From NCBI GenBank assembly GCA_019009955.1, contig CM032232.1, positions 58,121,501-58,185,500 of the forward strand: a DNA stretch of 64,000 nt, given 5' to 3'. The notes under the pieces are model-generated. The model saw nothing but the letters and a program-made list of their open reading frames with translations, searched no databases and had not been told where the DNA came from. Numbering within the stretch: position 1 is the stretch's first letter; each line of letters opens with the position of its first letter. Source of the DNA: Riptortus pedestris (lineage: Eukaryota; Arthropoda; Insecta; Hemiptera; Alydidae). The translations under genes were made by a program, and so were the position numbers. Shown here one piece after another: positions 22,671 through 35,042 of this stretch.

Positions 22671-25600
22671 TAATGAATTTGTGTTAAAAATTCCTGTTAC
22701 CTGTCAGTAAAACAAAAATAGTTTCTTGTCGAAATCATATGATCTGATTAACAGAAGCATAAAATAATCATTTTATTTCCATAACATTATAAAAGATGCT
22801 CTTCATCTGTGATGTGAAGCTTGGAATGACTATTGAGAGAATACAGGTTATAAGCACCTTCTAGGGATCCAATAAATATCGTTTTCCATCGAAGTATAAA
22901 GACAATTGTGTCGCCTCAGTATCAGAAGAAAAATGAGTTAAAGGTTCTAAAGAATTCTGTTGTAATACGAGGGAGTCAGGAGTAATCAGGCTTTCTTAGA
23001 TTGATGTAATCGCCAACTAATCCTTTCATTCCATCGCATACAAATAATCTCTTTTCTATTTATTTTTATTTATTAACGTCTACTTTTTGCAAATAAGGCT
23101 AATTGGGAAATCTCTTTTCTGTACGGATTCTCTTGTTATACACAATATAATATGGAATGGCAAATGGACAAAAATCAACAAATTTAAGTTTAAAGTAGCT
23201 GCAAAATAAATATCCATATTAACCTTATAATTTACAATTCCATTAGCTTAGCATTTATGTAAAATGTGTTCACATTTCGTTCTGCCAGTCTCTTGTAATA
23301 ACAGTCATGAGGTGTCTGCTGGAAGTTGGAAGTATCTTTTAATACTAAAATATATATTCTAACCACAGTTATATTTTTACTTTGTTCTACAAAACCAATA
23401 TTAGCAATTGTATTGACAAACCTAAGTATTGTCTACCAAGTAACCCCCCCCCCTCCCTCCTATCAATAAAAGTAAACAATAAAATTTAAAATGTTGAGAG
23501 CATTCATTCCATTGAAGCATTCTCATGGAAGAAATGTAAATTTCTATTTAGCAACCAGAAGTCTGACATTTTTAAATCATAATTTTAAAAATTTTAGGAT
23601 TGGGATATACATTCTAAACGTAAATGGTTCTTTACATTTTGCCTGATAACATCAATATTAATGAAGATATTGACGAGCCTAAGTTTTGACTTCTAAGTTA
23701 ACACCCGCTCTTGTCTGACAGTAAAATAAAAAATAGCCCTCATTGACAGAATTCATTTCCTTGATACCTAGCTTTTATTGGCAATATTAGTATTTTGAAA
23801 ACATATAAAAAAACATTTTACAATTCTATTGAGGCTCTCTTGTGGGGAAAAAAATTCCTTTCTGATGACCGGATTTCAGAAGCCTAAATTTGAAATTCAT
23901 GAATTTAACAATGTTTTAAAACAGAAAACTGTGATAAAACTACTATAATGAAGATATTGATAAATGTGTATTTTCAAACCCCCTCCTAGTTGAAAATTCG
24001 AATCCTTATATAGCCTATGATGTACCTTGGGATAGTTGGCTCACAAATATAAATCTCAGTTGAAATCCTCCTAGCCATTCTTGAGCGATTGAGTAGCAAA
24101 CGGGCATACCGACAGACAAACTTTTCAATTTTGATAAAAAAAATAAAAAAAAAACTTACTGAACTCAAACAGCAAATCAGACATGCCATAGAGGTTTATT
24201 TATATTGATACTCTCATTATCAGGAGGGGTAGCTGGTCTGGGCTTTGTGAGATTTTGGAATTTTTCACTCTACCTGCAGAAAGAGCAGCTTTTGTGGCTG
24301 ATAACCAATTCAGTGGTATATTATCACCAAGAATGGACATTTAAGTGGAATCTCTGGTCTCTATTCTAGATCCCAGTTTCCAATGATTATTGCAGTATGG
24401 GTATCATAGATAACATTTTTTCATTAGCCCTCCGAAATGGAGGTTAAGAAAAATTTTGTATCTATAGACAATAATCATCCATAACAAGACATAAATGTAA
24501 ATTTTGTGAATCCCCATAAACTTTGTACAAAGATATAAAAGTGCTAGAGAACAATGGACAAAGTAGGGAGTCTGCATGAATTCTTGGTGATGATAAGAAC
24601 TCTTAAAAAAATGATTGTTTGGTAATCTAAAATTGTTCTCTTATTAATATATTTCCACTTCCTGAAAAGTTACTGTTGAATTACTGTATCAGGCTGATTA
24701 TAATATGTCATAAATTCGAGCAATATTAAAAAAAAAAAAAACAGTTTGTCTTGTAGAGCTTGCCTGAATTCAACAAAGTTTCCATGGACAGAATAATATT
24801 GAAGGAATTTTTGAGTAATTTTTTCATGAGACCACTTAGCTCCTTTTTCTAAAGAAAACCCACTAAAATCTCAAAAGTGAACTTGTGCACTCTTATAGAA
24901 GCTGCTTCTTCACAAATTGCCCGGTCTATCTTATTATGCGCAAGCTCTGTTTGCCCTAACAAAATTGACAAGACAGTATGAATTGATAAAAATGGTGTAC
25001 ATAATCTCAGCTATAAGATAGTCCCTAGTTAAAAAATATTACAAATCACTAAAAGTCAATGTGACCCCAAAAATGAAAATCACTGATATATCAGTGTAGG
25101 AAATATTTTCTTCAGCATAATATTTCCTACAAGGCTCTGTAAGTGGGCCACAAATAGCCCCAAAACTCCTCTTCAGCCTCACTGTGCAACATGCTAGAAG
25201 TACTAAGTTCAAGAGTAGGAATTGCTCACTAAATTTTATTTAGCTTTGCAATTATCTGGATTGGTCTATCCACCTCCCCCTCAGTACCTACTTCTGAGTT
25301 GTGGAATTCTAGTAGCGATCTTTGGTCTGTAGTGCTACCACAACACAGCACGGTCACACTGACCAATTGACGTTCCCACCAATACAGAGTGGCAGGCCTT
25401 GGTCTTTCATGGCCTGTACAGCCAAGATTTTTACTTTTGTTTGTTTGTGTGTTCTTTCTTGGTTTTATGTATTTTTATTTTGCTAGTCTTCCATTTCCAT
25501 GATTCTCTTTAACAGGAATATACAAAATAAAGTTTTGTTCAAATGAGTTTCCATGTTTTTCTCATTGTTGTGTAATGTTCAAAATGTCTTTAATTCATAT

Positions 25601-25934
25601 TTAATTATTATTGTCCCACATACCATTATAATTCTAAACACATTATGCTTTGGCTATTTTAATGGCCATTTTAATTTTACCTTACATTAGTTGATTTGTG
25701 TTCCTTTTTTTTTTCTTTCTTTCTTTCTTTTTTTTTTTTTTTTAAAGTATATCTTTCCTGCTTCGCTTCTTTCAGAAAGGGTTGTATTGCACATTTTCTT
25801 ATTATATCACAGTGCGATATGGCCTCTTTTGAAAGTGAGGAGCATTTTAATTTTATCCCATCTGCCCTAAACCATTTTTAAAAACATAAAGGGACAATTA
25901 AAGATAACTTAATCAATTATTGTAAAATTTACAG
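22671..25934. other. SF1 intron, mostly unrecognised; SINE scrap
   Basis: 23068-23105 is a short reverse SINE fragment ('ttattaacgtctactttttg'). A moderately GC-richer stretch at about 25140-25420 could be an old non-LTR tail but shows no diagnostic motif. CT-rich homopolymers lie at 25706-25744. No exon is seen. Confidence 0.35.
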
Positions 25935-26010
25935 TACAGCTGCAGATCGAGGAGGTCAGCCGGAAGCTGCGGACGGGAGATTTGGGAATTCCCGTCAATC
26001 CAGAGGAAAG
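25935..26010 (+). CDS. SF1: SF1 exon: conserved linker before SPSP
   Basis: 76 nt between acceptor TTTACAG and donor GTCATT (a weak but GT-type donor). Together with one base from the previous exon it encodes LQLQIEEVSRKLRTGDLGIP and VNPEE, near-identical to the vertebrate SF1 segment QLQIEDLTRKLRTGDLGIPP. This helical region lies between the U2AF motif and the SPSP motif. The exon leaves AG for the next Arg codon. Confidence 0.93.
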
Positions 26011-27273
26011 GTCATTAATAAACTTTGTCTTATAACTCCCGAAAACAGATATTAATCATAAAATCTAGTGTACACACAATAAAATGAAAACCCAACTTGA
26101 AAACATATTTAGGTATACTCTGAGCTGAGGCGAGCTTCTGCGAGTGTCTCCTCGTCTCTGGTATCTATTGAACGGTATTTATAATTAAGCCCGCTTGTAA
26201 GTTTTTCTTTTATCTTTTTATTTCTTCTTGATTATTTTATTGGTTTCTCTTGTCGATTTTTCATTTTATCTTCAACCGGGTTACATTTTGTTGCGATTTT
26301 TCAACACTTTTTTATTCCTTCCGTAAAAATCAGAAGTACAGTCATATTCATTTTCAAGGTAATTGTAAAATTATTAACAGTATTTGTCGTCCATTACGAT
26401 TTGTTTCCCCACTACCCTCTCCATTGATATGCAACAACTGGGGAGATGTCCCTGCCATTGTACCGCTGTTAAGCGTTACAATGGTTAATTTCTACATCAT
26501 ACTAATGAGCCTCTTCTAGTAAAAAGATTAATAAACCATTTTTTTCAGCACACCGTGTGACAGTTCTGCAGTAAAAACTAATTTTTGATTCATAAATTCT
26601 AATTATTACTTTTTGAATTAATGATTAACTATAATATTTTTTTTTCTAATAATCAATTTACAGGATTACTTGTAAATCTCTTACTTGTAACTTATCAATA
26701 TTTTATAGTTTAATCAATGCTTTTTAAAATTTTTTCCAGCCTAAAATCAAAATTAATTATTGTTAATTTCAGGTCAGGCTTTTTTCTAGGGCTGCTTATT
26801 TGAGGATAATTAAATTTATTATTTCTTTTTGGTTTATTATTTTATAAGATAAGATTAATTTTCTCTCTAAGAAAACGGTTTAACTTACTTAAAGTAATGT
26901 ACATAATAAATTGTAATTTATGCTTCACATCTATTTTATTGTGCTATTAATCTGCTAATTCACTAATCTATCCACTGAAGTCAGTGAAGTTGATTTTAGA
27001 AGTTTCGTACATAAATAATATTAAACGTATTCTTGGAGAGAAAATTTTTTTTTCCATGTTTTAATTATATTCTTGGGTGTTTTTATGATGATTAAAAAAA
27101 AATACACAAAATCATAGAACCAAAGGTTCATAAGTACAGGCTGAATTTGTTTATTATGTGCTATTAGGTTATCAAAAGTAATTAGATGTATGTAATATTT
27201 TAAAATAATGGTTACACATTTATTTTTAATTTTTCAAAACTCGGAGACCAACTTTCTGTTTAATTCTGTTTGT
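26011..27273. other. SF1 intron, nothing firm
   Basis: AT-rich. A short GC-richer segment at 26113-26165 follows an AG but does not continue the SF1 frame. No transposon end is seen. Confidence 0.35.
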
Positions 27274-27492
27274 TGTTATTAATTGACGTCCACTTTGTGC
27301 TACTACAGTTGATCATGAGAGGTTATCTACTGATTACCACTCTTTTCTAGCCAGGGTGGGACTAAGGATTTTATTTAATGAGTTTGTCACTAAATAAATG
27401 CCTACTGCCCAGGTTAGGATTGAACTCATGACTCTAGGTTTACCAAGTGAGATTAAGACTCTTAAACTCACACGGTTAACCTGAGCCTCCTT
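27274..27492 (-). repeat. tRNA-derived SINE, near full length
   Basis: Reverse orientation in an SF1 intron. 'attgacgtccactttgtgc', 'agccagggtgggactaagga', 'cactaaataaatgcctactg' and the head with a decayed B box ('aggattgaactcatgac') are present, ending at 'cctgagcc'. Confidence 0.72.
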
Positions 27493-28804
27493 TATTCCAT
27501 TTGTTCCTTGATTTTTTAGTGACTGTGAACTTGATGCAGTAAGGTTTTACTTCTTTTTTAATCCTGATATATGCTCTCTCTATTATGTCGACCAGAATAA
27601 ACCAGTTATTCCCAACCAATACTTTTCCTATGAGTCAACTCAACTGTCATAGGCCAATTCAAATTGAATGTTATTTTCTATAATTTTTGTTGTGCGTTTT
27701 TTTTTTTTTCTGTAACTAGAATATTGAGCACAATATTTATTTTCCACTCTCCTGTAAGCTTCAGTGCTTTTTAGCACTTTTAGTTTCATTTTGTTTCTTG
27801 TTCACTCTTGTAAGAATAGTAAGTGGGTTAAGTTATGTGTCAGATAACTTCAAATTTAGACACAGCGATACAATCAGAAGCAGTGGGTTCATTCCAATAA
27901 TTGAACTAGCATTTATTTATGTGCTTCCTGCCTTGAAGATTGTATTTATTTCCTGTGGTATTTAGGTTAGAAGTTGTAGTTGACGCTGTCCACTGATATT
28001 CCATGAGGTGTGGCCTTTTCAATTATTTCTATTCATCCTTTGCAGATCCGTCCTTTCATAGTTTATGGACAAAAAGAAAATAGTTTTCTTTTTTTAACCC
28101 CAGATCCTTGCTTTTATTGATAGTTTTAACTTTTATTTAAATGCTTAAGAAACATTGTGTAGCTAAATTATTTTACATAGCAAAGATTTATTGAAAGAAC
28201 TCAATTCCTCCGTAAAGTTCTATTTCACAGTGATTAATTTGCTTATTTCTCAATATCATTTTAAATTTGTTTATAAATGCTATTATTATTTATTAAAATA
28301 TATTATTTCCATTCTTAAAAACACCCATGAGTGTATTATTTCTAAATATCATGTTGGTTATTCAAAAATAGTTTCTTTTCTCACTATAAATAGTCATATC
28401 GTGTATCATTTTTTAAAAATTGGGATGGGATATTATTTAATTTTCCTTAATAGTTTTGATGGTGTATGCATGTAGATATTAAGAAATGCAACCCCCCCCC
28501 CTTTAATAGTTCACTTCTGCTTAATAAAAAGCATTATTATTTATTTAGGGGGTTTACTTTCACTATTTATAATTTCTAGAGCAAACAATTCTTCCTGGCT
28601 GTTTAGTTGTTATGATTAATTATTTATAGAAGAGTAGTACAGAGGATGTTACAAGTTTGTAAAGTAGAAAGTTTTCAATTTCATCAAATATCAGATTTTT
28701 ACTAAATATGTTAAATCAGTTCGATATGAGTTCTACCTTATTCAAGGATTAAGTAACATAACAGGGAATTATTTAGTAAAATATAGTTGCAATTAAATAA
28801 AATA

Positions 28805-29003
28805 TTATCACTTTGTGCTATTACGGCTAATTGGGATGGGTGATCTAAAGGTTACCACCCTTTTCTTTCCTGGGTGGGACTAAGGATTTCATTTAATGAG
28901 TTCATCACTAAATAAATTCCTATGGCCCCGACGGGAATCAAGCTCTCCACTCTAGGTTTACCATGGGCTAAGACCCCTTTATCCACATGGCTAAACTGGT
29001 CCC
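28805..29003 (-). repeat. tRNA-derived SINE
   Basis: Reverse orientation in the same SF1 intron. Blocks 'cactttgtgctattacggct', 'ggtgggactaaggatttc', 'cactaaataaattcctatgg' and the head 'ggctaaactggtccc' are visible. The region between this copy and 27492 holds nothing else recognisable. Confidence 0.72.
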
Positions 29004-29310
29004 ACTTAAATTAAATAGGAAACTTTTTTTGTTTTATAAATCTTCTCAGTTTGTGTAATATCTTTTGGGCTATTTTTTTTCACTCCGATATATAGGAATG
29101 CTTACAATTCGACATTCTTCCTGCTTTTCCAAGTTTCAGAGGGGTTTTATGTGTATCAATGCTTGCTAGCTGTTAAATAAACACTTTAATTAGTTTATAA
29201 ATTTAAGTTTAGTTATATAAAAATTATTAGTCCCTATATTACCCTCCAGACATTAGCTAAGTAGGATAATACTGTCAGAATTGAATGAAGTAATGATCAT
29301 TTGTCCATAG

Positions 29311-29463
29311 GTCTCCTTCGCCAGAGCCGATATATAGCAGCGATGGAAAGAGGCTTAATACAAGAGAATTCAGGACTCGGAAAGCCCTTGAAGAGGAGAG
29401 GCACTCTCTTATTCAGAAGATGCTCAAGATAAACCCTGAATTCAAACCTCCAGCTGATTATAA
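29311..29463 (+). CDS. SF1: SF1 exon: SPSP motif and KH lead-in
   Basis: 153 nt between acceptor CCATAG and donor GTGAGT. It begins by completing Arg87, then SPSPEPIYSSDGKRLNTREF. The SPSP motif is the phosphorylation site of vertebrate SF1 that tightens U2AF binding (family knowledge). RTRKALEEERHSLIQKML and NPEFKPPADYK follow, strongly conserved. It leaves AA for the next Lys codon. Confidence 0.95.
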
Positions 29464-29574
29464 GTGAGTTTAACAATTATTCAAATGCTATGTAAGATTC
29501 ATGAAAATACATTGTGATGATGTCATCAATTAAGTTTCTATTGTCTTGACTCGAAAATATTTGTTTGATCAATA

Positions 29575-29875
29575 GCATACTCAATATTTAACTATTTCAT
29601 TCAACACTAAAAATCATATTTGTCAATGACTGAATCCAGACCAGGAATAGAGAGAGGAAATTCAAAATATCTCCGTTATTATGAGTCAAATAGAAAAATG
29701 TTACAGAACCAATCTTGTTGATTGTTGCTCTACAATTTTTGTTCTATGTATTTTTTCGAACTCAAATATTAAGTAAGGAAATAGAGAATATATGGTGAGA
29801 TGAGATCCGCTGTGCATCGTAGCAGAATGTGGGAAATCTACTATGTTTACGCAGCCCTTACTTAATGGACCTTGG
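29575..29875 (+). repeat. T-family repeat, partial 3' half
   Basis: Interior blocks ('actaaaaatcatatttgtca', 'aaaatatctccgttattatg', 'acagaaccaatcttgttg') and an end with 'gggaaatctactatgtttac' and 'gcagcccttacttaatggac' are present. There is no 5' end and no (TA)n. Confidence 0.65.
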
Positions 29876-31024
29876 TTTATTGGTATCTCACCTGCTCCGA
29901 TATGCAACTTTGCATTTAATGAAATACCTGATTTCCAGAGCCTGCAAAATTTTTGTTCATAGTTAAAATTTTTAAGACACTTGACAAGGCAAAGGTCCTG
30001 GAGAAGATTACTAACAGGCATGAGAGAGTGATCCAATGATCTACTGAAATATAAAAGTGCCTTAACAATTTTAACATCTTTAAATACCTACTTAACAAAA
30101 CTGTATTTTTAAATTTTGCAGTCTTCCTAATTTTAATATTTTGTTCTTTTTTTACTTTATTTTTAGAGTAATCTTGCCAGGAATGGGGGGGGGGAGGCTG
30201 TTTAGAGGGATGAATACAAAGCTTTGTTGTTATAAAAGAACAATGACACTACTGCTAAAACTGCAATTTTACAGGAGTCCCAAAAGTACAAAAAAAATTA
30301 TTTCAAATGTTAACAGTGAAAACTAATTAAGTGACTGAAAATAATGACAAATGCACATGTACAGCACATATTCTTTACTTTTATATTAAGAGACTTGGAA
30401 TAAATTATTATTCATTTTTATCCTTCATTTGCAGTCCTTAATCAATTTCGTCATTGTTCCCCCAAAATGTTTCCTTGTTTTATACTGCAGAACTGTTAAC
30501 ATTTTATTTCTTGTCTGTTAAATATGATATCATTAAGCATTAAAACTCAATTAGTCACAAAATAGCAGTTAATACTTTATTCTTCGTGAACAGCACTATC
30601 TCAGTTAAGATTAGTCGAATCCAAAAATTTTGTATTATTAATCTTTTTGTTCAATACATTTATTCTTCTCTATAATAAATATAATATAAACATAAGCTAG
30701 TTATTCGTATTTTTGTGTTTTCAATCTTCTGTAAACCCTTACCTTTAATTGTGTGTTTTTACTTTAAGTAACTGAGTTTCTAAAAATTTCATTTCCACCC
30801 TACATTTCAGTTTCTGTTTACATAGGGTTCTTTATACGGGGGAAGAACAGAACAGATGCTGAGAGATGACTTGTGTGTCATTACAGCACGAGGGAAATCT
30901 GCCTAGTTTAAGCAGCCCCTGAGTGATAGACTTATTTAAATATAGCACTTTACTTGTAGAAAAGTAATATTTTTTCATGTGTATATTATCTGTATTCATT
31001 ATTTATTTCTGTTTACATTTTCAG
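29876..31024 (+). repeat. SF1 intron with a T-family 3' end fragment (30710-30935)
   Basis: 30710-30935 shows 'tcaatcttctgtaaaccc' and then, after a diverged segment, 'gagggaaatctgcctagttt', 'aagcagcccctgagtgatag'. The rest is AT-rich intron without recognised features. Confidence 0.5.
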
Positions 31025-31131
31025 GCCACCTATTGTCCGAGTCAGTGATAAAGTAATGATTCCACAAGAAGAGCATCCTGATATAAATTTTGTCGGGCTC
31101 CTAATTGGGCCCAGGGGGAATACTCTAAAAT
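31025..31131 (+). CDS. SF1: SF1 exon: first half of the KH domain
   Basis: 107 nt between acceptor TTTTCAG and donor GTAAGT. Residues 138-173 of the joined model. It encodes the VRVSDKVMIPQEEHPDINFV segment and the KH signature GLLIGPRGNTLK, with the GPRG loop (166-169) that contacts the branch-point RNA in the family. It leaves one base (T) for a Ser codon completed 8.7 kb downstream. Confidence 0.95.
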
Positions 31132-31227
31132 GTAAGTCGTTCTATATATACATTTGTGCATGTATACATAAATTGATTTGTATGTTTGTATATATGTGCC
31201 TGTCACCGCAGTAGTGGTTGCAATTTT

Positions 31228-31353
31228 AGCAGATTTCCCTTAAGGGAAATCAGCTATTGAGGTCGTAATCATGACGCGATTTTTGAAATTTTTCTTCAAA
31301 TGTTCATCGATCCTACCAAGGAGGTGACGAAAATGAGGTCTGTTCAAAACTTT

Positions 31354-31409
<56 letters not shown>
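31228..31409 (+). repeat. T-family repeat, 5' part, interrupted at (TA)n by an LTR element
   Basis: Begins AGCAGATTTCCCTTAAGGG after TTTT, then 'cagctattgaggtcgtaatc', 'gacgaaaatgaggtctgttc' and a (TA)n tract at about 31355-31409. The sequence then switches abruptly to the LTR element. The other half resumes in (TA)n at about 35046. Confidence 0.85.
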
Positions 31410-31951
31410 TGTTGTGAAAATTAAATACATGAATAATCCTTCAGAGAGAGAGAGTCGCGTATTTGGAAAGTGTGACGTAGATCAAAGAAACCGACAGAAA
31501 GTTCTAGCCCCTTATAGAGTCGTCCAGCCTAGCGTCGAAGGAACCAGACAATTCCCCTTTGATGTATGCCGATAACCTATATAAGAACTGCGAGCCGCGA
31601 TCGAGTCAGTTTTATTCTCACCTGTCTTGATGTTCACATCAGTGCTACAGTGCGACTTAGTGCAGTGTTTAAGACAGTGCAGTGCCGCGAAGTAAAGGAC
31701 AATGCAGTGCCGTGTTGTTGCGAATTTCAGTGACCGTGAGTGAATTGTTGGACTGTGTAACCTGAAGAACAGTGACGCTATCAGTATATACTGTGAGTAG
31801 TAATTAAGAATAATTACCAAGTGTATTGTGCATTGTGAAATAAATTGTGCAGTGATAAAAACTGTGAAACTTGCGAGTATTTAATTTTGCAATCCAAAAG
31901 AACTCTTATTAAAAACGTTTATTACTGGTTTTGGTAATAAAAAACGTAACA
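31410..31951 (+). repeat. 5' long terminal repeat
   Basis: Pairs with 34437-35043. It contains 'cctatataagaactgcgag', a probable TATA box and start region, followed by runs of the 'cagtgc' motif. It is shorter than its partner by one internal block near 31670. Confidence 0.85.
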
Positions 31952-31993
31952 ACTGGTGTCAGAAGTGGGATTGCAAAATTAAAATCAACAAAA

Positions 31994-33170
31994 ATGAAGT
32001 TTGAAGAACTAAAAGTGGAACATCTGAAGAAGGAGCTGGCTAAATTGGATCTGCCAACAACAGGAAACAAGGCTGAACTACAAAGGCGGTTGACAGATGA
32101 ATTCCAAAGACGAGGAATTGATATAAGTGCTCATGAGTTTGACAATAAGGAAGACATTGCTGTAAGTACTCCTATCTCAGGCAGTAATTTGGATTTAAAT
32201 TCAATTTTGGCTGCAATGATGGAAAAAATAGCAGATAATAACCAGAAATTCTTAGAAGCTTCTAGAGATAATTGCGAAAGGCTAGATGAAAAATTCCCGG
32301 AAGCTTCTAGAAGCAACAGCGAGAAAATATTAGCGGAAGTAAGATAAGAATTTCAAGAAGCTTCTAGAGCTAATTACGAGAGATTAGAAGCAACAGTGAG
32401 AAAATCCTCACGGAAGTCAGACAGGAACTTCAGGAAGCTTCTAGAACAACAAACCAAAAACTCCACGAAATATCAGAGGTATTGGACAAACGAGTGGGAG
32501 TAATAGAGCAGAGAGTCGGCGAGTTTGATGAAAAACTCTGCGGCATTAAGAAGAATGTTGAAGAGAAAATGACCAACCTAGAAAGAAAGATGGAAGATGA
32601 AATACGTGAGCTACAATTCCAAATGGATAATCTACAACTTCGAGAGGGTCCAGGAAGACTCATTTCAGAACATTCCAGTAAGATAATGACCCCAACTTTT
32701 GACGGTAATGTACCATTTAATGTTTTTAAATTCCAATTTGAGATGGTGGCCAGTAGAAACCGATGGAATAATGAAGAGAAAGTGGTAGAATTGATTTTGG
32801 CACTGATGGGAACCACTGCAGAAATCCTGGAGAGTTTACCGGCCGCTTTCAGGAATAATTATGAGGACATTATGGTGACCTTACAGCACAAGTTTGGCGG
32901 TGAGCATAAGCGAGAACTGTACAGGATGGAGTTACAGGGCAGCGTGCAAAAACCGAATGAGACGCTCCAAGATTTTGCCATGGAAATCGAACGTCTGGTG
33001 CAACTGACTTACCCAGGTGAAAATCATCCGTTCCTAGATCAGTTCAAGATTGAAGCATTTGTTAATGGTATACGAGACCCAGATGTTAAATTTGCGGTGT
33101 GTGCTATGCAAAAATGGTTGGCCATTTTCAGTGTAACTGTAAAGCACCAAAGAAAGGGTTGAGATCTTTT
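31994..33170 (+). pseudogene. gag of the LTR element, with N-terminal SAP domain, broken
   Basis: The first open segment (31994-32347) encodes MKFEELKVEHLKKELAKLDL and continues with NKAELQRRL, a SAP-type DNA-binding helix-extension-helix, then an acidic, EASR-repeat coiled coil. It stops at TAA 32345. The second open segment (32482-33162) holds a further coiled coil and a retrotransposon gag (capsid-like) region around residues 80-210, including FKFQFEMVA, YRMELQGS and EAFVNGI. It then shifts frame in a degraded zinc-knuckle-like stretch. Breaks: one in-frame stop and at least one frameshift. Gag packages the element RNA; the SAP domain may aid nuclear DNA binding (inference). Confidence 0.75.
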
Positions 33171-33345
33171 CACCATGGAGGGACCACTATCGGGCGAACA
33201 ACGTCCATATCTCAAGGAGTGAAATAGAAGAAGTGGTCAAGCAAGTACTGGAGGAGCAAATGAATAGATCGCGCGCTAAATGCTTCAACTGCGGCGAGGT
33301 CGGCCACTTTTAGCGTAATTGTAAAGCGCCGAGGAAAAGGTCGAG
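33100..33345 (+). pseudogene. Duplicated CCHC zinc-knuckle region of gag
   Basis: 33281-33322 encodes CFNCGEVGHF, then a TAG stop, then RNC: a C-X2-C-X4-H-X4-C nucleic-acid knuckle broken by a stop. About 175 bp earlier (33108-33150) a similar DNA stretch ('atggttggccattttcagtg', 'taactgtaaagcacc') is a decayed, frame-shifted copy. Both copies are followed by matching 'gagatct-ttt-ccatggagggac' sequence, indicating a local duplication. Confidence 0.6.
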
Positions 33346-33483
33346 ATCTATTTCGCCATGGAGGGACAACAAACGGGCGACTGACGTCGAAATCTCAAGA
33401 GCAAATGATAAAGTAGAACGAGCTCGCACTGAGGGGCAAGAACTAGCTCCTAAAACCGATGGCTCCACCATCTCCATTTCCAT

Positions 33484-34267
33484 TATACAACAGAAGAACA
33501 GCAACCTTACTGCTCGTGGACTGATCAACGGGAGGAAGCAGGTCCTCTCCATGGACACGGGAGCGACACACTCCATCATTCGGCCCGATTTGGTAAAAGG
33601 GGCAGTGGAACCTTTGGAGAACATAGGACTGCGGACTGCTACAGGGGAGTCAGCCACAGTCTACGGAAGAGCCAAGATGAGAGTGACTATCGCCAACATC
33701 AGCACTGAAAATGTCTTTGTTGTCGCTGACATAATGGATGAAGCGATCCTCGGTGTAGACTTCATGATAGCCCACGGTATTGACCTGCACATGGGTAAGC
33801 AAATTATGATCTGGCGAAACACCGAAATACCTTTGGATGTCGGACATGAGAGCAAGGCCACAAAGGAGCTACGTACCGACGGACGCCAGAAATTGTCACG
33901 TCGAGCAGAAGCCTCTTCTATTGTTCATAGGAAAAGGGGAAAACACGATGACGCTCCAGTCCTCTCAAAGCGGCCATGCAATGTAGAGTACAAGGATTGT
34001 ACAAAAGCCGAGGAAGAGGAGTGCGTCATTTATGTACGACTTAGCCATGTTAACTCAGGAGGAGCCAGGTCGACGGCGCAGAAGGGTGACACTATTCTGG
34101 CTAAGGAGGGCAATAGAAGGTCGACCCGTCATGAAATATTGGACAGCATTAAAGTGACCATTAATCAGATGGGTGGCATGTGGTCGAGCAGTGAATACGG
34201 AGGAATTTACGGAAGGACGAAAGGGTCTACTATTCAACCCACAACGCAAGAGGGGACTATCGCCTAA
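33484..34267 (+). pseudogene. Retropepsin of the LTR element, joined to an unassigned tail
   Basis: Contains the aspartic protease active site MDTGATHSIIRPD (33551-33589) and the second conserved segment AILGVDFMIAHGIDLH, typical of Ty3/gypsy proteases. After about residue 110 the frame is lysine- and glutamate-rich and no reverse transcriptase motifs follow. The sequence jumps within a few hundred bases to the integrase tail, so the pol core was deleted. The first residues lie upstream of the ATG at 33551. Confidence 0.75.
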
Positions 34268-34425
34268 ATTGTGGACCTTACAGAGTGATCGAGAGATTGG
34301 GCGACGTTGTCTGCAGGATGCAGGGATACAACAGTCCGGGGCCTGGAAGGAAAGTGGTACACCTAGAGCGGCAGGCCAAGTATGACAATGGCGATGTTGA
34401 GCCTATTCGGGACGAAAAGGCTTAA
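34200..34425 (+). pseudogene. C-terminal end of the integrase polyprotein, frameshifted
   Basis: FNPQRKRGLSPKL is the conserved gypsy integrase C-terminal motif. One frame later GPYRVIERLGDVVCRMQ continues it and runs to the TAA at 34423-34425, just before the right LTR. The shift at about 34273 breaks the frame. Its presence shows the parent was a full pol element. Confidence 0.75.
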
Positions 34426-34436
34426 GTGGGTGGCAG

Positions 34437-35042
34437 TGTTGCGAAAATTAAATACATGAATAATCCTTCAGAGAGAGAGAGTCGCGTATTTGGAAAGTGT
34501 GACGTAGATCAAAGAAACCGACAGAAAGTTCTAGCCCCTTATAGACTCGTCCAGCCTAGCGTCGAAGGAACCAGACAATTCCCCTTTGATGTATGCCGAC
34601 AACCTATATAAGAACTGCGAGCCGCGATCGAGTCAGTTTTATTCTCACCTGTCTTGATGTTCTCATCAGTGCTACAGTGCGACTTAGTGCAGTGCGGTAA
34701 AGTGTTTTTATAAGAAGATCAGTGTTGTGCCGTGACTGTAAGAAACAGTTTAGTGCCGTGTTTAAGACAGTGCAGTGCCGCGAAGTAAAGTACAATGCAG
34801 TGCCGTGTTGTTGCGAATTTCAGTGACCGTGAGTGAATTGTTGGACTGTGTAACCTGAAGAACAGTGACGCTATCAGTATATACTGTGAGTAGTAATTAA
34901 GAATAATTACCAAGTGTATTGTGCATTGTGAAATAAATTGTGCAGTGATAAAAACTGTGAAACTTGCGAGTATTTAATTTTGCAATCCAAAAGAACTCTT
35001 ATTAAAAACGTTTATTACTGGTTTTGGTAATAAAAACATAAC

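Noticed and set aside
26113..26190. Possible extra SF1 exon after 'tttaggtatactctgagc'
   Set aside because: It does not continue the frame from 26010, and the exon at 29311 joins 26010 perfectly with conserved sequence.
31300..31575. 91-codon frame with poly-(YI)
   Set aside because: It is (TA)n translated plus LTR sequence. Other YIYI-containing frames (20559-20792, 62741-62986, 63379-63570) are rejected for the same reason.
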